From: Thermoanaerobaculia bacterium
Lineage (GTDB): Bacteria > Acidobacteriota > Thermoanaerobaculia > Multivoradales > JAHEKO01
Direction: 5' to 3'
NCBI GenBank assembly: GCA_029287645.1
Contig: JARFQS010000625.1
Span: forward strand, 1-10,277
Length of the DNA: 10,277 nt
The translations under genes and the position numbers were made by a program. How positions within the stretch are numbered: the first letter of the stretch is position 1; the number at the start of each line of letters is the position of its first letter. The notes beneath the pieces were generated by a model. That model did no database searches. It saw only the letters and a program-made list of their open reading frames with translations, and was not told the origin of the DNA. Positions 6,299 through 10,277 of the stretch are shown here, one piece after another.

Positions 6299-6514
6299 CT
6301 ACTTTGAAGCTGTGGCCCAGGCTTTGAGGATGAGGAGCACCCAGGGGATACCGTGAAAAACGAGATCCAGCCAATCGATGGGGCGGACCAACGTGCCGCG
6401 GAAGAGCATTCGCAGCTTCTCCACGATATGCGGTGGAGCGAAGGGTGCCAGGCCGAGGGTCAGGCAGGCGATGATTACAAGTGACCACGGGATCTCGAGC
6501 AACCAGGTCTTCAT
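6299..6514 (-). CDS. Small two-span membrane protein (71 aa; similar short proteins carry the name 'RND transporter')
   Basis: 71 residues starting MKTWLLEIPWSLVIIACL. Two hydrophobic segments, about 10-27 and 52-67, flank a basic, amphipathic middle (EKLRMLFRGTLVRPIDWLDL). The pattern LAPF.PPH.VEKLRML..GTL.RPID..DL..HG.P..LL matches, from memory, a family of about 70-residue bacterial membrane proteins that databases often label 'RND transporter'. They lack the RND pump fold, so the name says little about function. The start ATG 6514 gives the conserved N-terminus; no strong Shine-Dalgarno is visible. An in-frame extension to 6766 crosses the promoter and start of the phosphatase and is rejected. 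The gene converges on the ATPase and diverges from the acid phosphatase, with 94 bases between starts. It is a real conserved gene of unknown role. Confidence 0.75.
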   Translation of the reverse strand: MKTWLLEIPWSLVIIACLTLGLAPFAPPHIVEKLRMLFRGTLVRPIDWLDLVFHGIPWVLLILKAWATASK

Positions 6515-6570
6515 GATGGTTGCCAGTGTACCGCGAGTTCGGCGATCGGGCGGTGAGCTGCCCCAGCTAG

Positions 6571-6576
6571 TACAAT
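6571..6576 (+). promoter_or_regulatory. Possible -10 element (TACAAT) for the acid phosphatase
   Basis: TACAAT lies within TAGTACAATC (6568-6577), the same ten bases found upstream of the secreted-protein gene. Transcription would begin near 6583, about 26 bases before ATG 6609. No good -35 is visible at the expected distance. Confidence 0.35.
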
Positions 6577-6608
6577 CGGCGTTTCGATTCGAACGGAGGG
6601 TCTCCCCA

Positions 6609-7349
6609 ATGAAGCGTTTCGCCTGTCTTGCCTGCTGTGTTCTCGTAGTCGCCTGCTCATCAGGCGGGACCGCTCCGCCGCAGCCTTCGGAGTCCACCAA
6701 CACGACCAGCTCGGACCTGAAGCGCGCCGTGCACTGGATGCGGAACTCCGCAGAATTCCAGGCCATCGTCCTGCAGACCTACTCCCTCGCCGGCCAGGAG
6801 CTCAGGAAGAGGGTGGAAGGAAAGGCGCCGGGCACCTGGGCAGTCGCACTGGACGCTGACGAGACCTTGATCAGCAACTTGGACTACGAGAAGGAGCTGG
6901 TGAGACTCGGTCGGGAGTCTACGGATGAGTTGTGGGTAGCCTGGGTGGCCAAGCAGGCCGCAGAGCCCCTACCGGGAGCCCTGGAGTTTCTGGGTCTCGT
7001 TCAGGAGCTGGGTGGGCACATCGCGGTCGTGACCAACAGGAAGGAGCGCGACTGCCCCGACACTCGAGCCAATCTGGAAGCCTTCGAGATTCCCTTCGAC
7101 GTGTTGCTGTGCCGCACAGACGACCGGGAAAAGGAGCCGCGCTGGGCGAGGATCGAGAATGGCACTGCGACAGAAGGGATTCCAGCGGTCGAGATCGTCA
7201 TGTGGCTCGGCGACAACATCAACGATTTTCCGGGCATGACCCAGGAGTCGAGATTCTCCTCTCCGGAGGCCTTCGAGGAGTACGGCACCCGGTTCTTTGT
7301 CTTTCCGAACCCGAGCTACGGCTCGTGGCAGGCCAATCCATTCGACTAG
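6609..7349 (+). CDS. Class C acid phosphatase / 5'-nucleotidase lipoprotein (HAD superfamily, e(P4)-like)
   Basis: 246-residue HAD phosphohydrolase anchored by lipid to the envelope, likely releasing phosphate from nucleotides or phosphomonoesters outside the cytoplasm. The N-terminus MKRFACLACCVLVVAC has lipobox VVAC with Cys16 as the lipidated residue, followed by a Ser/Thr/Pro-rich linker. Catalytic motif I is DADET at 82-86 (nucleophile Asp82, acid Asp84), motif II VTNR at 141-144, and motif IV GDNINDF at 201-207 (Asp202, Asp206). The C-terminal FPNPSYGSW at 232-240 is characteristic of class C enzymes. GGAGGG lies eight bases before ATG 6609, and a TACAAT box lies upstream. A longer in-frame ORF from 6378 runs antisense to the small membrane gene and is rejected. 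It converges with the acyltransferase across repeat copy B. All catalytic residues are intact. Confidence 0.92.
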   Translation: MKRFACLACCVLVVACSSGGTAPPQPSESTNTTSSDLKRAVHWMRNSAEFQAIVLQTYSLAGQELRKRVEGKAPGTWAVALDADETLISNLDYEKELVRLGRESTDELWVAWVAKQAAEPLPGALEFLGLVQELGGHIAVVTNRKERDCPDTRANLEAFEIPFDVLLCRTDDREKEPRWARIENGTATEGIPAVEIVMWLGDNINDFPGMTQESRFSSPEAFEEYGTRFFVFPNPSYGSWQANPFD

Positions 7350-7375
7350 GTCCCTCCCACACTCCCAGGGGTGAG

Positions 7376-7536
7376 CCGTCCAGCGTTCCTTCGGCCGGTC
7401 TTTGAGGGCTTGGGGGTTGAGGTGGCCGTCGTACCTCCGGCCGTTCCTCGAGGGCCTGAAGCCCTACGGGGAACCCTGTGCGTCGCTAGAGAGTGCCTGC
7501 TCAGTTCTACCCCTGGGCCCTTACGCCCCTACGCCC
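7376..7536 (+). repeat. Intergenic repeat, copy B
   Basis: Starts 26 bases after the phosphatase stop and ends just before the stop of the convergent acyltransferase. Two related units start near 7378 and 7428, about 50 bases apart, each passing through CGGCCG.TC...GAGGGC.TG. The end module GCCCTTACGCCCCTACGCCC (7517-7536) is identical over 20 bases to copy A. AGGGCTT (7405-7411) can pair with AAGCCCT (7459-7465). The position between convergent genes is the same as for copy A. Confidence 0.7.
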
Positions 7537-7540
7537 TTGG

Positions 7541-8830
7541 TCAAGTCGTTTCGCCGGAGGCGGCGGCGAGCTCCGCGAGAGCCTGATCGAAGGCCTGCGC
7601 GATGCGATGGGGGTCCGCAGCGGATCCCGTATCGACGATGACTCCGAGGCGTAGCTGGTCGGAGGTTGCCGAAATCCCAAGGCACAGCTTCTGAAGACCT
7701 GCCTGGGCTGGCCAGTAGAGCCAGTGCTCGAGCTTCTGGCCGCAGAAGTAGAGGGGTTCCGTCGGCAGGGGAGCAAGAGAGAGGAGAAGGGTCGTCTTCT
7801 TGGCAATCTGGCGGGCGATCTGGTCTTCAACGTGAGACATCCGGAAACCGGGGTCTCCAGTGTCTTGAAACGCGGCGAACGAGCCCGGGTCGGAGCCGAG
7901 ATCGTCCATATCCTGCCGGAGCTTCCGGATACGTGAGCGAACGGTTGTTCTGCCAACTGGCAGGGGAAGTACGGCGAGTCCGAAACGACTTCCGAGAGGG
8001 TCGTCCTCCGGTCCGCGAAGATTGCAGGGCACAACGGCCCTCAGAATCGTCGCTTCGGGAAGCAGGTCGAGTCGAATGAGCTCCTGTCGAAGGCAAGCGG
8101 TGACTGCGGCGAGGAGGAGCTCGGTCTCGCTGGTCTCCAGTCGGGTCGCGAAGCTGCGTAGACGGATCAGGGGGAAGTCCTGGGACCAGGCCACCTGCCG
8201 CTGATTCGTCGGCTTACCCATCAGTGAGGAATCGGTGTCGGAGCGCTGAGCGATCAATCGGCAGAGAGAGCGGACCGTAGCTCCTGATTGGCTGGCTGCT
8301 TCGACCACTTCCTCAGCCCGGAACCGGCCTTCGAGTCCCTGGGAGGTGATCCCTGAGTCGTCTCCCTCCTTGGTGCTGCCGAGGCCCAGGATGATTCTGG
8401 AAGCCGAGGTGCCATCGACAACGCTCTGGTGGATCTTGACCACCAGTGCAGAGCCACCGTCGACTTCTTCGACGAGATGCAGCTGCCACAAGGGCTGGTC
8501 TTCCGACATCGGTTCGGAAAGAAGCTTGCGGATCAGTGTCTCCAGGTCCGTTGCCGAGCCCTGCGGCGAAAGGGTGGAGCGAAACAGATGATGGTCGAGG
8601 GCGAAATCGTCTCCCTCATGCCACCGGGGCCTGGCCCTGGGAAGCCTGGACGGCAGAATGCGCTGCCGAAAGCGCTCGTAGGACATCAGCCGGTCCTCGA
8701 CGAGGGCTTTCAGCTCTTCGATGGGTAGGACTCGTGCGAAGAAGAGGACCGCCACCGAGGCCATGGGACTGGCGGTCTCCTGCAAGCGGATCCATGTATG
8801 GTCCGCAGCTGTGAGTGTCGACTCTCTCAA
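7541..8830 (-). CDS. WS/DGAT-family acyltransferase-like protein with altered catalytic motif
   Basis: 429 residues, resembling bacterial wax ester synthase/acyl-CoA:diacylglycerol acyltransferases (WES acyltransferase domain plus DUF1298 C-terminal half), which make storage wax esters or triacylglycerols. The N-terminal LTAADHTWIRLQ...SPM matches the family's LS..D..F...E....M motif, and PLWQLHLVE (about 113-121) is also typical. The catalytic HHxxxDG motif reads HQSVVDG at 134-140: the second His, the presumed general base, is Gln135 (CAC CAG at 8431-8426). Activity is therefore in doubt. The start is TTG 8830, seven bases after the stop of the DUF1579 gene with no strong Shine-Dalgarno, suggesting coupled translation. 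The next Met is inside the conserved domain, so TTG is preferred. Its end converges on the phosphatase across repeat copy B. The family call is good; lipid synthesis is an inference. Confidence 0.85.
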   Translation of the reverse strand: MRESTLTAADHTWIRLQETASPMASVAVLFFARVLPIEELKALVEDRLMSYERFRQRILPSRLPRARPRWHEGDDFALDHHLFRSTLSPQGSATDLETLIRKLLSEPMSEDQPLWQLHLVEEVDGGSALVVKIHQSVVDGTSASRIILGLGSTKEGDDSGITSQGLEGRFRAEEVVEAASQSGATVRSLCRLIAQRSDTDSSLMGKPTNQRQVAWSQDFPLIRLRSFATRLETSETELLLAAVTACLRQELIRLDLLPEATILRAVVPCNLRGPEDDPLGSRFGLAVLPLPVGRTTVRSRIRKLRQDMDDLGSDPGSFAAFQDTGDPGFRMSHVEDQIARQIAKKTTLLLSLAPLPTEPLYFCGQKLEHWLYWPAQAGLQKLCLGISATSDQLRLGVIVDTGSAADPHRIAQAFDQALAELAAASGETT

Positions 8831-8837
8831 GGGATTC

Positions 8838-9434
8838 TCAGGGTTTGCGGACGGCGTCGAACTCCATGTTCTTGATCTCGGTTCCGCTGGGCGTGACGAT
8901 GTAGGACTCGTATCGATACGAGTCTTCGTCGATGATGGTGGTCACGCTCTTGATGCTGAGCTCGGTCTTCGAAACAGGGTCGGTGAAGTTGGCGGTCATG
9001 GTGCGAATCCCACAGGTGGCATCGCACTTGCCGTTGAAGACCAGGGTGTAGGTTCCCCGGCTGTCGCGCCAGGTGCTGACGAACTTGCTGGCTGCAATGT
9101 CGTATCCCTCGATCCTCAGCCCTTCGAAAGCGGTGCCCAGGACCTCGCCTTCGAGTCGGGTCTCCACGAAGTTCTCGCCCAGGATCCAGCGGCTGGAGGC
9201 GGAACCGCGTGTCTCCTGGGGCTCACTGTTGGGACTCGTCCAGGCCCGAATCGTCATGTCCCAGTCACCAACGGTGGCCGCCAGGTGATTCTGTGGGGAG
9301 CCTGGTCCCGTGGTTTCAACCGCCTCGCTGCCAGTCGTCTCGTCTTGGGCGGCAGGAAGAGCCACGCCTGACCGAGGTGACCCGAGGGAAAGGATCAAGA
9401 GCGGCAGGCACAGCTTGAGGTGATGGCGTTTCAT
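8838..9434 (-). CDS. Secreted DUF1579-family protein
   Basis: 198 residues from ATG 9434, with a Sec signal peptide (MKRHHLKLCLPLLILSLG...) probably cut near residues 26-28, so envelope or secreted. The mature part resembles DUF1579: a GDW opening (VGDWDMTIRAW, typically G.W), then SSRWILGENFVE, GTAFEGLRIEGYD, and FVSTWRDSRGTYTLVFNG, a beta-barrel-like fold of unknown function. Two nearby cysteines (KCDATCG, codons around 9031-9014) could form a disulfide. ATG 9434 has AGGAG six bases upstream; a longer frame from 9515 has no such site and would bury the signal peptide. The WS/DGAT gene follows after seven bases, so the two are probably co-transcribed. A lipid- or envelope-linked role is suggested only by that neighbour. 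I cannot assign a function. Confidence 0.82.
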   Translation of the reverse strand: MKRHHLKLCLPLLILSLGSPRSGVALPAAQDETTGSEAVETTGPGSPQNHLAATVGDWDMTIRAWTSPNSEPQETRGSASSRWILGENFVETRLEGEVLGTAFEGLRIEGYDIAASKFVSTWRDSRGTYTLVFNGKCDATCGIRTMTANFTDPVSKTELSIKSVTTIIDEDSYRYESYIVTPSGTEIKNMEFDAVRKP

Positions 9435-9440
9435 AGAGAG

Positions 9441-9445
9441 CTCCT
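9441..9445 (-). promoter_or_regulatory. Ribosome binding site fixing the DUF1579 start
   Basis: AGGAG on the minus strand lies six bases before ATG 9434. It rules in the short form with an N-terminal signal peptide over the longer frame starting at 9515. Confidence 0.75.
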
Positions 9446-9553
9446 GTACCTGCTGGCCTGCGGTGCTGAGCCGGTGTCGGAACGCCTCCCAACCGGTGCC
9501 CATTCGCCTGGCCAAAGACTTCGAAATGATACCGCAGAGGTCATCTGGGATAT

Positions 9554-9572
9554 CGTCCTCTGATAGAGGACG
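9554..9572. promoter_or_regulatory. Perfect 8-bp inverted repeat in a divergent promoter region
   Basis: CGTCCTCT and AGAGGACG flank a three-base centre (GAT), a perfect dyad of 19 bases. It sits in the 197-base gap between the divergent DUF1579 and DUF2007 genes, 60 bases before the DUF2007 start. It could be a repressor or activator operator, or a hairpin in the DUF2007 leader. It has no T-run, and nothing converges here, so a terminator is unlikely. Confidence 0.45.
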
Positions 9573-9619
9573 CCCAGCCCCGGGAGATCGTCGGGATCGA
9601 GAATCGGTGGATGTGGGTC

Positions 9620-9626
9620 AAGGAGG
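9620..9626 (+). promoter_or_regulatory. Ribosome binding site fixing the DUF2007 start
   Basis: AAGGAGG lies five bases before ATG 9632. The in-frame ATG at 9611 lies upstream of this site, so 9632 is the start. Confidence 0.85.
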
Positions 9627-9631
9627 ATTCA

Positions 9632-10003
9632 ATGTACTGTCCTGGATGCAGAGCGGAATACCGAGAAGAGATCGAATCTTGTCCGGACTGCGAGGTCCTG
9701 TTGGTCGCCGAGCTGCCGCCCGAGGGTCCGGATACGGATCTGGTCCCGATCTTCGAGACAGCCGATGTCTCCCTGCTGCCCATCGTCAAGTCGCTCTTGG
9801 ACTCGGCGGGTATCCCCTGTGTCGTGCAAGGAGAGGAGGCGCTCAGCGTTCTGCCGGTAGGACGTTGGGGCGCCGGGATCAGTCAGTCGGGTCGTGGCTT
9901 GGCAGCGACGATCCGAGTCGACAAGGCGCGTGCCCGGGAGGCCGAAGAGTTGCTACGTCCTCTGGCCGAAGGCGAGCCCCCGGCCGAGCCGGAAGAAGCT
10001 TGA
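9632..10003 (+). CDS. Zinc-ribbon / DUF2007 protein
   Basis: 123 residues. The N-terminus is a short zinc ribbon: CPGC at residues 3-6 and CPDC at 17-20, two CxxC knuckles for one zinc. It is followed by a DUF2007 domain (PF09413, named a putative signal-transducing domain), seen in VPIFETADVSLLPIVKSLLD and AGIPCVVQGEEAL with the later ATIRVDKARAREAEELL segment. The C-terminus is a Glu/Pro-rich tail. There is no signal peptide or membrane span, so it is cytoplasmic. The consensus AAGGAGG and conserved MYCPGC place the start at ATG 9632. The ACT-domain gene begins 13 bases after its stop, probably in the same transcript. The biochemical role of DUF2007 is not established; a regulatory or ligand-binding role is inferred from the family name only. 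Confidence 0.85.
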   Translation: MYCPGCRAEYREEIESCPDCEVLLVAELPPEGPDTDLVPIFETADVSLLPIVKSLLDSAGIPCVVQGEEALSVLPVGRWGAGISQSGRGLAATIRVDKARAREAEELLRPLAEGEPPAEPEEA

Positions 10004-10016
10004 AGAGCTCAGGACG

Positions 10017-10277
10017 ATGGTTCGGACTAGCGTCGACCTGGTTCTCCTGGAGTCGTCATTCGCCGTCTGTCGCCTACCCGCCGACGAGCCCGAGCCCGGC
10101 TGGGCGCAGCCAGGGTCCTTCTCATCGGTGACTCGCCCCCCTCTGGTGTTGTCTATCGTCTGCGTGGCGGCGAGTGTCCCACCCGAGGTCGAGGCCGAGA
10201 CCGGGTGGCGATGTCTCATGGTCGAGGGCCCACTGGCTTTCACGGAAATCGGGATCCTGTCCTCTTTGACAGCCCCC
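10017..10277 (+). CDS. ACT-domain protein (partial, 3' end off the right edge)
   Basis: 87 codons of an ORF still open at the window edge. The translation contains VCRLPADEPEPGWA, then FSSVTRPPLVLSIVC, VPPEV, and TGWRCLMVEGPLAFTEIGIL followed by SSLTAP. This order matches the small CASTOR-like ACT_7 proteins, thought to bind amino acids or similar ligands; the match is from memory of the family pattern. Such proteins are normally about 130 residues, so roughly a third is missing. ATG 10017 has only AGGA two bases upstream, a poor site, consistent with coupling to the DUF2007 gene ending 13 bases before. The minus-strand frame 9953-10243 over the same bases is a shadow. Confidence 0.8.
   Translation, partial: MVRTSVDLVLLESSFAVCRLPADEPEPGWAQPGSFSSVTRPPLVLSIVCVAASVPPEVEAETGWRCLMVEGPLAFTEIGILSSLTAP

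Noticed and set aside
8721..9371. 216-codon plus-strand ORF.
   Set aside because: Antisense to the DUF1579 gene, which has a signal peptide, a ribosome binding site and family motifs.
1..10277. CRISPR array, tRNA, rRNA, transposase, integrase, toxin-antitoxin or defence cluster.
   Set aside because: No regular spaced repeats, no tRNA-like cloverleaf, and no gene with the relevant motifs was seen on either strand.

Overview
This GC-rich window comes from a Gram-negative bacterium. Several gene products carry Sec signal peptides and one a lipoprotein signal. The mix of families (DUF1579, zinc-ribbon/DUF2007, WS/DGAT, a P1B-4 metal ATPase, an M48 periplasmic protease) would suit Acidobacteriota or a similar deep-branching soil, sediment or wastewater lineage. 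That assignment is a low-confidence inference; no rRNA or other taxonomic marker is present.

Layout, left to right: (1) a periplasmic M48 metalloprotease on the minus strand, cut by the left edge; (2) divergent from it, a CPBP (CAAX-type) membrane protease on plus, with a near-consensus sigma70 promoter and a perfect ribosome binding site; (3) a minus-strand cluster of a stand-alone 5' nuclease, a 53-codon membrane ORF overlapping its stop (GTGA), and a secreted cysteine-containing protein with an extreme charged block; (4) divergent from the nuclease, a P1B-4 metal-efflux ATPase on plus; (5) a convergent junction holding a tandem and fold-back repeat (copy A), then a 71-residue membrane protein on minus; (6) a class C acid phosphatase lipoprotein on plus; (7) a second convergent junction with copy B of the same repeat; (8) a minus-strand pair, a secreted DUF1579 protein then a WS/DGAT-like acyltransferase whose catalytic motif reads HQxxxDG instead of HHxxxDG; (9) divergent from these, a plus-strand pair, zinc-ribbon/DUF2007 and an ACT-domain protein cut by the right edge.

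The genes are mostly housekeeping or accessory functions with no single pathway linking them. The clearest units are the DUF1579-WS/DGAT pair (7-nt gap), the 5' nuclease-small ORF overlap, and the DUF2007-ACT pair (13-nt gap). I see no phage, transposase, CRISPR, tRNA, rRNA or defence system. The most unusual items are the altered acyltransferase motif, the repeat family at the two convergent junctions, and the unannotated membrane ORF coupled to the nuclease. No gap between genes exceeds about 210 bases.
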